Origin: Vitrella brassicaformis
Lineage: Eukaryota; Sar; Vitrellaceae
NCBI GenBank assembly: GCA_001179505.1
Contig: CDMY01000313.1
Location: 37,083-61,488, forward strand
DNA: 24,406 nt
Direction: 5' to 3'
In this document: piece by piece, positions 9,315 to 19,282 of the stretch
Layout of the letters: every line of letters starts with the position of its first letter
Position numbering within the stretch: position 1 is the stretch's first letter
The notes under the pieces: generated by a model
The model's input: the letters and a program-made list of their open reading frames with translations, nothing else
The model's database searches: none
What the model was told of the DNA's origin: nothing
Program-made: the position numbers and the translations under genes

Positions 9315-9733
9315 TGTGATGGGCTCTGGTCGGCCTTTGCAATGGCGTGTGGAAGACAGAAGCCCTTCCGCGCCGAGTCGCAGAGTCTGCGACTCACGGG
9401 CCGTCCTTGGGCCGTCAAGTCAGGGCTGTGCGATTGTGCGATATGGCATTCGAACTCTCCTCCCAGCAGCTGCGCAGTGTCGCGGGGAGGGAAGGGCGAA
9501 TTTGGGGACAAAGCTCGCATCCCTGCATTGGGGCCTAACAGTAGCGGTGAGGAGTGAAGGAAGCCCAAAAAGAACCATCGCGAAGCACCATATGTGCTGC
9601 TGGGTTGTTGCGCTGCTCGTTGTAGGTATCCTCTCATCCATCTGGCGTCGGCCTCCCATGTGGCAGCGCGTTTTGTCGGCCAGCCTCCTTAACGACATGA
9701 ATGAGGGCTGATCTACGCCAAGGGGTCTGAGTC
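9315..9733. promoter_or_regulatory. Divergent intergenic region between genes 1 and 2
   Basis: These 419 bp separate two head-to-head start codons (9314 minus, 9734 plus). The region must hold both 5' leaders and both promoters, and may act as one bidirectional promoter. It lacks the microsatellites seen in introns. I see no clear TATA box or conserved motif. An in-frame TGA at 9728-9730 supports the start chosen for the plus-strand gene. Confidence 0.5.
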
Positions 9734-12700
9734 ATGCATACTAGTTTCAAATTGGCTCCTTCTCTTGCCATCCGTCTGCTCTCGTCGCCAGAGGAGCTGC
9801 ACGAGGATCTCGTCGAGGGCAGCCTTAAGACGCTGGGCAGCTTGAGGCTGGACCAGGGTGAGTGCGAGGCCCTGCGGAAGAATCTCCGCAATGGGCGACT
9901 CCTGGAGCGTGTGTTTGATGCCTTCACTAATAGCGGCAACACGGCCCGCCAGGACGACGCGGCAAACGTGCTGGCTATAGGCACAGAGGCGGACCTCACT
10001 CACCACATCATCCCGGTGTGTGGGTCGCCTCAACGGTACATCAGCAGGCTGGCCACACTGCTGACAGAGACCGACAATGACACCGTTCCGGCCATCGCCT
10101 TCGCGCTGCTGGTGGCCGCCATGATCAAGGGCCGGCATGAGGGCAATGCGGCCGACTATCGAGACCATTGTGTGCAGCACCACCCCGAAGTCTTCGGCAA
10201 GGCAGTGGCGCTTTCGGACAAGATCCCCGGTGGGTGCAGCAAGTCGCGATCGCCCGTCACCTTCCTGCTGTCGGCCTTTTCGACGGCACGTGCATTCGGC
10301 CCGCCCTTCCCTGGCCCTTTTGTCGTGCCTCCCCTGGTGTGGGTGGGCGTGTTCCGGGTAGTCGTGCGCGTCGTGACGTGTGAGGACCAGGCAACTCGGG
10401 ACGAGTTGTAAGCGACTATATAGATGACACACATGCTGCAGACACTTCATGTATGGCTGCTTCGCTTCAGTGCTAACTGTATTCAGCACGCCACAGCATT
10501 TGTCCGCCAGCACATCCACTGCGTGACCGGCACAGGTAGTAAGCAAAGTCAGACATACAGACAACCTCCCACCACTTTTCCGCCACTGACTCATTGTCGT
10601 CATTCGGCTGGTGCAGGGTCGGGTTCAGAAGCAGAGCGTGCTGCGTACCTGGCTGCCATCCGTGAGGACCTCTACCCCCTCGTCGACACGTTGACGGCCA
10701 CCCTGACATCCTACGACGCAGACAAGGAGGTGCGCCACGGGGCTGCCGTCTGCCTCGAGTGCATCTTCGCCTTCTGCTGCAATTTCAAGAGTGACACACT
10801 CCCACAAGACAGACAGGCCCACTTCGAGTGTGGCCTCACTTGCTGAATGCGTGTGTCCGTCCGTCCTTGGTGCAGAAGCCGAGTACTTCAGTGATGCCGA
10901 CGGGCCCGTCCAGCGTTTGATGAGAGCGCCCAATGCGCTGCAGGCGTACGTCGCGGCCGTCAAGAGCCCCACCAATACCCTTGCATCTACGATAACGAGT
11001 ACCACCTCTCCGATTACCCTGGCTCTCCCGGAGATGCTGGCCGGTGAGCGAATCAAACGAGGGAAGTGAATGAATGCCTCCCTCCCTGTGGGTGTGCTGC
11101 ATGAATGTCTGCAGCGAGTGGACATCGTGATGCCGTGTACTCTTCTGGATGCATCTCGATGGCGTCGGATATTGTCAAGCGCCTCGACAAGCAGTCAATG
11201 GCCGAGGTGGCCTACTATGCGGCCTCTCTTCAGAACATCGTCGGAAGAGACACAGACCTCTGGGTCGAAATGGGCGCCAAGGTCAGCCCGGATGGATAAG
11301 TGGATGGATGGATGACGCGTCCATGGTCATTGTGCGGTGCTCATGTGCAGATCGCTGTACGTGACGGCCTTCCCGTAGCCCTGTGTGACGTGGCCTTGGC
11401 CTGCATCAAGAACGGTCAGCTCGACCAACAGGAGGCGGATGACTTCATAGACTTCGCCGTCAGAACCCTGCGCGTACTTGTCAGGTACGCAGACACACAC
11501 ACACACACACACACGCCTGTGGTGGGGGATAATGCATGCGTGTGGATGTCTTCTCGGTGCAGCTATGGCGACCGAGTGAGCAGCAAGAGGGGCGGCGTCT
11601 TCCGTCCCAATGGCGTCACCCAGGCCGTCCTGCAGCACAACTCGGTCAAGACGATGCGCGCAGCCGAGGGGCAGCCGAAAGGACGACGAAAGGCAAACCG
11701 TCAGCATCAGGATCAGCTAGCAGTGCCCAAGAAGGTGGGAAATGATGCCCACATGACGGCTCACACGGGCAGTGTCCATCCATTGTACGTGTTGTGTGTC
11801 AGTTGTTGGACTTGTTTGACGAGATCGAGAGGGCGGCCAACGAGCGGGCCGAGAAGATCATCGCAGAGCTGGACATTGAGGGCACACAGGAGGGGGCCGA
11901 GGACACCAACGACAGCAAGGGCGTCAAGAAGAGGTCCAAGGGCAAGAGGGGCGGCCAGGGAGCCTGTGCCAAGGAGTCGGCATCACCATCCAGGTGACCG
12001 CCAGAAAGGGAAAGAGCGCATCCACGAAAATGAAGGGGATGCGTGTGTGCGTGTGTGCGTGTGTGTGTGTGTATGTGTTTGTGTGCCGATCGACAGCTGT
12101 GGTGCCATCGGCACATGCGAAGACCACAGCGAGCAGCCGGATGAGGATGCAGAAGACCATCATGGCCACCTTCCAGGTCCCCCCAGCCCGTCGCCCCCCT
12201 CCCCTCCCCGACCCTCATGCTCATACTCATCGTCTGCATCGGTGCCGTCGGCTGTGTCTGGTGGAAGCTCTGCTTCGGTGGGGGACGGCAGTGGGCAGCA
12301 GCAAGCAACGGCTGGTGGTGGTGGCGATGATGGCGGCGGGTTCATCACCGTCGGCCGCAAGAAGAAGGGCGGCAAAGGCGGCAATGCACTTCAGCAGCAG
12401 CAGCAGCAGCAGCAGACCAACACAGCTGACAAAGCAAACAACAAGTCAGTAAGGCCGACCAACACTCACTGAGGAGGGACAACTCCGGTGTGCTTGTGTG
12501 TTCAGCTCGGGAGTCTTCCCGTCTTCGTCTTCTTCCGAGTCGACGCGGCCATCCTCATCGCACTCGTCTGTGTCTGGCGGGCCCCACAATGCGCCGCCTC
12601 TCTTCCCTCTGGCTCCACGCCCGGCCGTCCCGCCCCCCCAGCCTCCCAACCGACACACACCCACACCAGCACCATCCAGTAGCCGTGGTGGCTCTGACGA

Positions 12701-13622
12701 GCATGGCCTCGCCCCATTGGCAGCCGGGGACAGTAGCAGTAGCTCGTTGGAGAGGGCGGTGGAGGTGGAGGGCCGCAGTGGTCAAGACAGGTACGTATCG
12801 ATGGACAGAGCAGCCGAGGAAGACGGACAGACAGACAGACAGACAGACAACGGTCACTCTCCCTGCCCCTCCATGTGTGGTTGCGTGAGCAGGTATGGTG
12901 GGGAGGTTAGTGAGTTGGATGCGCTGCGCAAGCAGCTCGAGGCCATGCGGCTGGAGAAGGAGGCCATAGAAAGGGAGAAGAAGCGGTACGTGAGGCGACG
13001 CCACACACCTGCAGTGCAGTGGTTGCATGCCCCTCTTTCATGGGCGTCTGATGGATGGGTGGTTTGCTCCCTGCAGGCTGGAGGAGGAGCGCGAGAGCAC
13101 TGAGTGTGACATCTGCATGGCCTCAAAGAAGTCCATCGTACTCATTCCCTGCGTAAGCCAACCAACGCACAGGCACAACGACTCAACTTCCTCTCAGCCA
13201 CCACGCCACGCGCTGCCCAAATATATGTGTGTTTGAGTGTGTGGTGTGTAGCGTCACTTCTGTCTGTGCGGTGTGTGTGCGACGGCCTTGATGTCCAAAC
13301 CAGTGGCCGAGCGGCTGTGTCCGCGGTGCCGACAGGCCATCACGGCCACACGACACGTCTACCTGTGAGTGCAGGGCCATCGTGCTACGACGCACGAGAG
13401 ACACATGCTGGCGGCTGGATGAGTGACACGCCTGTAGACGAGCCATTGATGTTGGGGGGCAGGTGTGGTGGGTGGGTGGGTGGCAGCTGTGTGTGCATAG
13501 CATAGATGTGACTGACTGGCGGACTGGCTGACAGAGCGAGAGGCGTGTACAGACTTATTTGCTTGCTTTTCCTGCATAGCGCGCGACTGGCTCGGATGCG
13601 GGACGGAGTTGATGAAACATGA
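9734..13622 (+). CDS. RING-type E3 ubiquitin ligase candidate with helical-repeat-like N-terminus
   Basis: Fourteen exons: 9734-10336, 10487-10535, 10617-10790, 10876-11043, 11115-11281, 11351-11484, 11563-11734, 11803-11993, 12097-12444, 12506-12790, 12893-12985, 13077-13152, 13252-13364, 13580-13622. Phases agree at every join, giving 871 residues. Residues 1-430 are helical and Leu/Ala-rich (for example DDAANVLAIG, AIAFALLVAAMIK, VAYYAASLQNIVG), resembling ARM/HEAT repeats. Residues about 430-760 are basic, Ser/Pro-rich and contain eight Gln in a row. A coiled coil (SELDALRKQLEAMRLEKEAI) leads into a C-terminal RING. The end of exon 1 is the least certain join: 10336 keeps phase, while a donor at 10230 would break it. 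A TGCTAAC branch-point-like site precedes the acceptor at 10486. I infer a cytosolic or nuclear ubiquitin ligase; substrates are unknown. Confidence 0.8.
12392..12415 (+). repeat. CAG repeat encoding eight Gln
   Basis: Eight CAG codons in frame within the disordered middle of the RING protein, just after a basic ITVGRKKKGGKGG stretch. The tract is a pure trinucleotide run and so likely to vary in length between strains. Confidence 0.9.
12826..12849. repeat. CAGA tetranucleotide repeat in intron
   Basis: Six units in the short intron between exons 12506-12790 and 12893-12985 of the RING protein gene. Confidence 0.85.
13105..13329 (+). other. C3HC4 RING finger, MGRN1/IAP-like
   Basis: Exons 13077-13152 and 13252-13364 supply CDIC, IPC, RHFCLCGVC and CPRC. 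Zinc ligands by position are C805, C808, C820, H822, C826, C829, C843 and C846. The PCRH.CLC..C pattern is typical of MGRN1- and IAP-type RINGs, which recruit E2 enzymes. The intron falls exactly after the third Cys codon. The domain ends 25 residues before the stop, so it is C-terminal, as in those families. Confidence 0.88.
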
Positions 13623-13866
13623 GTCCGATTCGCCGGGTCATTCACACGAACACGAACACAATTTGCGTTCTCACACTCAGTCGTGCCTGGTGTCCAACCC
13701 GTCGACTGCCTGCACAAGGCATCCCACGTATGAACAAAGGAGTCCCGATGTCCTAAAGACCAACTTCTCACCTGAGTGCCCAGGCTGGCAGGAACTGTTT
13801 CACCGAATCGTGCCCTAATTACAAGCTCGGTTCGCCGAGTAGTGCGTTGCTAGTCTGGTTGCGGCG

Positions 13867-15939
13867 ATGTCGGCTGCAGCAGCAGTAGCTGACGGGCGGA
13901 AAAAGCGAAAGAACCACCACAATGGAGTAGCTGATGAGTCCGTCGCCCCATCCCGGTTGCATGGCGTGACGAGCGGCCGCGAGGACGCTGATGTGCTGCT
14001 CAAGGAGATCTCTGGATGCATGGACGGCCTGCGAGGAGCGGTCAAGACGGCAGCAGCCGCGGCAGAAGGCAAAACAGAGAAGCTGGCGGGGGAGATCAAG
14101 CAGATGATCACGTCGAACGGCGGCACGGTTTATCCGCAGCAGACGAGCGGCAAGCTGAAGCTCAATGTGGGCGGCACCGTTTTGTCCATCCCGGTGTCGT
14201 CCCTCCTGCAGCCCAAGGTGAAGAGGACCTTCCTCTCCACCCTGCTGCTCCACTTCACGGACGCGCTGCCCAAGGACACCAACAAGGTGCCCTACCTCGA
14301 GATGCACCCGCCCTACTTCCGCTGGCTGCGCAACCAGCTGGCGCTGCTCGAGAGCCCCCACATCAGCGAGATAAAACTCCTCCCTCCCAAGAGCGACGAC
14401 CCATCCCATGCCGAGTACCACTCTCTGTTCATGCAGAAGCTGGGCAGCGACATCGAGGAGCAGCCACAGGCGCCGAGCACGTCGGCTGCAGCAGCTGCTG
14501 CTGCAGCGGCGGGAGGGAATGGCGAGATGGCCGATGCGGGTGGAGGCGGGTCGGATGAGCTGATTCTGTTGGACGACTCCACGTCTGAGGAGGAGAGCGA
14601 CGAGGGCGGGGAGGGTGGGGCGAGGGAGGCGTTTAGGGAGATAGACCAGTACGTGAGGCGGTACAAGGGCCTCGTCAGTGCACTGCGGAAGCAGAAGGAG
14701 AAGATGGAGGCGTTCCTGTCGGCGATGCGGCCGTTCGTCAAGGGGGAGAGTAGCGACGAGGATGTGGAGGTGATGACGCTGAGCGTCAACGACGAGGATG
14801 TGTCGGTCCTCCGCCGCACCGTCGCGCCACTCGGAGCCGGCCATGCCCTCGTCAAACGCTACGACAAGTAGGAAGGCATGGGAGGGAAGGACCGAACTAA
14901 AGAAACATATGTACATGTGTGTGTATCCTTGTATGTGCTGCTGCAGGGACAAGTGGCCCGATCAGGATGTGCATCAGACGTCCGACGAATTCCTCCAACT
15001 CATCGTCGACTTCGCGCGCCGGCTGACATGCATACCAGACGGGCGATTTGTGCATCCTCCGGTCGTGGCGCAACACGACAAGGAGATATTTGCTGTGGAG
15101 CTCGGCATGTACGGCCTCAGTACGGTGCCGACCGTGGTGGGCGGGGCGGCGGAGGCCTCCACGGTCATCAGGACGGCTGACGAGTGGCTGCAGGTGATGA
15201 AGATGACGAACAAGAAGATCGCCGTGCCTCCATCGCTGCTATACAAGTGAGACCGACTGCTGACACAGAGACGGGCAGAACGGACGACAAGCCATGAATC
15301 TAATTGCGTCATCCACGCAGGGGCAGCCGCGACACGTATGTGTTCCCCAAGATGCTCGAGTGTGTCGAGAGCAAGAGCGGCCTGCTCTTCGCCCTCCGAG
15401 ATGGCGACACTCACCGATTCGGCTGCTTCATCGACGGCCCCCTCACGCCGCCTGACGACCCCACAGATTTCCACAAGTACAAGGTGCCCGTCTTCTTCTA
15501 CTCGCTCAGCGGCGCGTATGATGCGCCGACCAAGATCGAGCCGCCCGAGGGGAGGCAGAGGGCAACTTGGCAGAGGGTGACGGTCGCCGGCACACAGGGG
15601 GCGGTGAAGGACTGTAAGGGCGAGCCGACTGCGAACGTGAGCATCGCTTGCGGTCGTCTCTGGCTGGGGTATGCCGATCCTGGTCCTGCGGCCGACCTCA
15701 GCAGCTGCCAGCAGGGAATCGAAAAGAAGCATCTACTGGCAGCAGGGGAATACAGGGGGAAGGTCAAGCATGGCGATGGGCCACTCGCCCAGCAGCAAGA
15801 CTTCACGTGCAGCGAGATGGAAGTATGGCACATCAAGGAGGTAAGGCGCGCGCCAGCAGGACGCATGCCATGGTGGCTGTCATGTGGAGCCCTCTATGGA
15901 TGTGCCTGTGCATATGTTTTGTAGGTGGTGAGTGGCTGA
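13867..15939 (+). CDS. BTB(T1)-TLDc domain protein
   Basis: Four exons: 13867-14867, 14947-15246, 15321-15840, 15925-15939, giving 611 residues in consistent phase. Residues 97-170 form a KCTD/potassium-channel T1-type BTB domain (LKLNVGGTVLSIPVSSLL, later YLEMHPPYFRWLRNQLAL), normally an oligomerisation module. An Ala/Gly-rich then acidic linker with a Ser/Glu stretch follows, then a helical segment (YVRRYKGLVSALRKQKEKME). Residues about 405-607 look like TLDc: KMTNKKIAVPPSLLYKGSRD, GLLFALRDGDTHRFGCFIDG, FFYSLSG, CGRLWLGYADPG and CSEMEVWHIKE. TLDc domains are tied to oxidative-stress protection and V-ATPase regulation in other eukaryotes. The last exon adds only VVSG and a stop. An alternative C-terminus using a further spliced exon is possible. 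Confidence 0.85.
14155..14376 (+). other. BTB/POZ domain of T1 (KCTD) type
   Basis: Residues 97-170. LNVGGTV matches the opening strand of T1 domains, and EMHPPYFRWLRNQL matches the usual iDRdP.yF..iLnylR. It would mediate self-assembly; some KCTD proteins use this fold to bind cullin-3. Confidence 0.8.
15158..15840 (+). other. TLDc-like domain
   Basis: The region spans the end of exon 2 and all of exon 3. The order of features (L..LLY..SRD, GLLFALRD..HRFGCF, FFYSLSG, GRLWLGYADPGPAADLSSC, F.C.EMEVW) follows the TLDc family through to its usual EVW ending. The stop comes soon after that, as in most family members. Confidence 0.78.
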
Positions 15940-16421
15940 GCGCACCGGACGGCGCCACATGGATGATGACGGCGGAGGCAGGTGGGTGAGAGGACCTTCC
16001 AAAAACAACAGAGGCCTGCCGCTCCGGTGTTCCTGTATTTGTGTGTGCCTCTCGCTATCTCTCTCTCTCTCTCTGTGTGTGTGTTGCAGAGAGTGCCGGC
16101 GCCTGATGGGTAGAGGATGACATCTGTTGGCGCCTTAGCGATAGACGTCCCGACCCTACTTGCATGCCTATGACATGACTGACTGATTCATGATTGCTTC
16201 AAAAGCCAGTGCACAAAGATGGTGTCGAGCCGTGATACGTGTGTGTGTGTGTGCCTCCCTCCAACCATCGCCAACACACCTGTGTGTATCAACAAATGGA
16301 TTGAGAAGGCAGTCAAAAACACAGTAAGTCGAGTAGGTCGACGCACCCCACCCCACCCCACCACCCACCCGCCCACATAAATGTACGCGCTCATCCGCCC
16401 CACCCCGGCCGTACGGTCCAG
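15940..16421. other. Convergent intergenic region with 3' UTRs
   Basis: These 482 bp lie between two tail-to-tail genes. A possible intron runs from GTGGGTGAG at 15982 through CT and TG repeats to TTGCAG at 16089, which would sit in the 3' UTR of the BTB-TLDc gene or supply an alternative C-terminus. The rest carries TG runs and a CCCCACCCCACC stretch near 16345-16370. No other gene is evident. Confidence 0.5.
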
Positions 16422-18309
16422 CTATGTCCCTTTCTTCTCCTGCTCCTTGGCCTGCACCTCCTTGAACCCCGATATGACCTTGTCGCGCTCGTCAACGCTT
16501 TCAAGCAGGACGCAGCCGTGGCCCTCCAACGCGTCGTCCGACGCTGCAAACATCATGCAAAGAGCAGGCATTGACATACCTCTCACACACTGCTGCGCTG
16601 TGCTGTGCTGTGTGCCCACGTACACTGGGTCTCTGGCGAGTGCAACAGAGGGGCGCTGACTCGAAAAGGACGGGCACCTACAGTGCATGGGGCAGCGCAT
16701 GCACTTCTTTTCCATGCTCGTTTCTGTTGGGGTCACTGGATGCAGTCAGGCATACCGATGAACAAGAGGCTGTCCCACTCATCGTCGTGCAGGGCGAGTT
16801 TGGGGTTCAGCCTCAGCAGCTCTGCCGGTCCCTCGCGAAAGGTCTGATACTTGGATGACCTCAGGTCGCACGAAAATGGGGCCTTCTTGCCCTCTGTGTC
16901 CCTGACGCACAGACACACAACACACACACAGACAGACAGCAGAGTTGGAAATGCGCTGAGTGCAATCGACGGTGCGTGGTGTTGTGTGTTACTTGACGGT
17001 GACGAGGTACTGTTTGAAGTTGACAACGAAGGTCGCGTCATGCCGGATGCCGCTGATGAGATCAATCATCTCGACCTTGACACCCTGAATGAAGTAATTT
17101 CACCCACACCCACCAAGGATGTTGGTCTTCCTCTCTGTCTCCTCCCGTGTCTCCGCGTCTCCGTGTCTCCTGCGCCTTACCTTCTCGAGTTTTTTCTTGA
17201 AGTCCTCGAGCTTGCCCCTGTCCCACTTGATGGTGGCCGCCCTCTCCCTCTGTGTGACGGCCCTGCCCGTCCTCTCGTCCATCAGCCACATCCGAAGCAC
17301 CTCCAGACCTGCAGCAGGCAGTGAGAGCTCAGATGTCTCAGCGGTCTGTCAGTCGGTCACATCGGGAGCGCAAGGAGCACGCCGCACCTGAGCAGACCAT
17401 CGCCTTCGGCACAGGCACGCTGCCCGGCTGGGAGGGGTCCTTTGGCTTGAGCAGAATGGTCAAGCTGCACAACACCACACCACGCCGTCTGTTCTCTTCA
17501 TATGTCTCCGTGACACACAGCGATAGTGCCAAACGTACAGTGGTGTCGGGACAAATTTGAATTTGTCCGCCAGCTTGCCCTCCATATTTGGCTTGGCGGC
17601 GGTCTCCAGCACCACGATCTGGGACAGCTGGTCTGCCGTCAGCACAAGGGTCTTGTCCTTCCGGAGCCGCTCAAGGTCTGCCCGGATGCACGTCGGCGGC
17701 GTCTCGAAGAGCCCGTGCACATCGACCACCTCGTCAAGGGCGAGACTGAATGGGGAGAAGACAGCAAATGAGGCATTCAGGCGGGTAGTGAGACAGGCAG
17801 ACAGAGAGAGAAGCGTCTCACCTGATGAGGTCTTCGCCGTCCCTCTCTCCCCTGAGCGACACTGTCTTGAGGGCATCGTCACAAAAGAAGCGGGCTGGGT
17901 GCACCTGCCCCCTCTGCAGGTCTATCAAATCAACAGGGATGCCCTTCAGCGCCGCTCTCCCAAACGCAAAAACGCAATTCTGAACGACATTCAGCACACA
18001 CACACACAATGAATGGCTGACGGTGGCCTTGAAATTCCTTCTTTCTCTTCTGACCTGAAGCTCCTCGGGCGATTTGGGCACAGGCACGATCTCTGTGCCG
18101 TAAAGGCCGGAGTAGTGGATGGACTCCTGAGCTTCTTTCGTCAGCTGGAGCGTGTTTGACTTCTCAGCAGCGGGCTTGGGGAACTTGGCAGCGGCGGAGC
18201 CCTGGCTGCCCTTGCTGGCCCTGACCTCCTCGGTAGGCTCGAATCTGGCCTCCGGCTCCTTGTCCACCTGCCCACAGCAGTTGAAGAGAGATTTGCACCA
18301 ATTTGCCAT
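16422..18309 (-). CDS. Protein with tandem PH-like (ISP-like) units and Cys-rich N-terminus
   Basis: Eight exons: 18309-18055, 17979-17822, 17745-17539, 17464-17388, 17308-17181, 17084-16993, 16901-16756, 16543-16422, giving 394 residues in consistent phase. The N-terminus MANWCKSLFNCCGQ has three Cys in the first 12 residues, as in palmitoylated membrane-anchored proteins. The body holds two related units about 178 residues apart: KGIPVDLIDLQRG...A.FF...LKTVSL (residues 97 on) and KGVKVEMIDLISG...A.FV...YLVTV (275 on). Each is followed by an A[DE]L.RL...L.L helix-strand. The C-terminal DERDKVISGFKEVQ helix suits a PH fold. The layout recalls the alveolate IMC sub-compartment proteins (ISPs), but no diagnostic motif proves it. 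An upstream in-frame ATG at 18375 (MSIRTFF) is possible. Confidence 0.75.
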
Positions 18310-19282
18310 CGGACGGACAAACGGGGGCGAATGGAAGGATTCGCTCGACCGTTGAAAAAACGTTCGGATCGACATTGGGTCATGCGGGTGGATTACGGCA
18401 GTCATTCCATGCACACCTGCAGTCTTGCATGAAGCGGGCTGGTTGCGTCCGTTGTCTACCTGCATGAGATCTGTCTCCGTTGCTGGCTGCCACGAGGTGC
18501 CTGCATGCTGTCTCCGTCATGTCTACTTCGACCGACGAAAGCGCCATGCACGCCACCCAAGCAAGCCCGCAACGAGACAGTATCAATTGCATCACACGCA
18601 CAGAAGAAGAGCGTCTCGATAGCATGGACTTGCGATGCCGAGGTAGTCTGTCAGAGATGGGCAGAGAGGAAGAAAGATCAAGGTCGTCCATCCAGTGTAG
18701 TATTTTTCCACAAAGACCTGGCAAAAAAGTGGGACACAGCCAGTATTGCAATAGGGCTGTTTGATCCATTGATCAGGGTGACGGCTCGAAGACCAACAAG
18801 CAGGAGAAGCGAGGCTGCTGCTTGCCCTGCGTGTCGCCCGCCGCATCGCCACTCAGACCAACAGATAACCACACACATGTGTATCAAGCAAGGACCGAGA
18901 CAGTACACCTCAAGTCCATCATCTCGCGGGTGGTCTGTATGTGGGCATGTATCACTGATGCACAGGCACACCAGGTGACAGACCATGACGCATCTCGCTC
19001 CGTCAGGCAGTGACCTGGAGGACCCGAGAGACAGTGATGCACAACCCACACAAACACACACATGACGCAAGCCGTCGAGTCAACAAGGCAATCCATGATC
19101 GAATGAATGGTAAGGCTGCGACAAATCGGTGCCTTGCTTCCCTCCCTCCCTCCGCCCCTCACTATATATCTCACAAAACGGATATCGCGCCAAACCGGCA
19201 AAAACCACCACCTTGTGAACACACACGTGCTGAATTGATGCACTTACCCACCACCTGTCTGTCTGTCTGTCTGTCCCCTCCC
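18310..19282. other. Intergenic region, possible small unannotated gene
   Basis: These 973 bp separate two minus-strand genes. The left part must hold the promoter of the PH-like protein gene and the right part the 3' UTR of the C78 peptidase gene, including an A/T-rich CACTATATATCTCAC near 19160. On the plus strand an ATG at 18520 opens a Ser/Thr/Glu-rich frame (MSTSTDESAMHATQ) that runs to 18764. A separate stretch near 18778-18865 reads GDGSKTNKQEKRGCCLPC. No canonical splice pair joins the two in frame, so I do not call a gene. Confidence 0.4.

Noticed and set aside
8875-9711. Long plus-strand open frame of 278 codons
   Set aside because: It overlaps the first two exons of the giant gene and the divergent promoter. 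It has no domain, and its codon pattern mirrors the true minus-strand exons.
10230-10486. Donor GTGGGT at 10230 as the end of exon 1 of the RING protein gene
   Set aside because: It ends in phase 1 and would throw the following exons out of frame. The donor at 10337 ends in phase 0 and joins correctly to 10487.
9713-10603. Minus-strand frame of 296 codons opposite the RING protein gene
   Set aside because: It is antisense to plus-strand exons that join in phase to a RING finger. It has no recognisable motif and crosses the introns of the real gene.
13819-14952. Minus-strand frame of 377 codons opposite the BTB exon
   Set aside because: The plus strand carries a clear T1 BTB domain and continues in phase to a TLDc domain. 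The antisense frame is Leu/Arg/His-rich without a domain.
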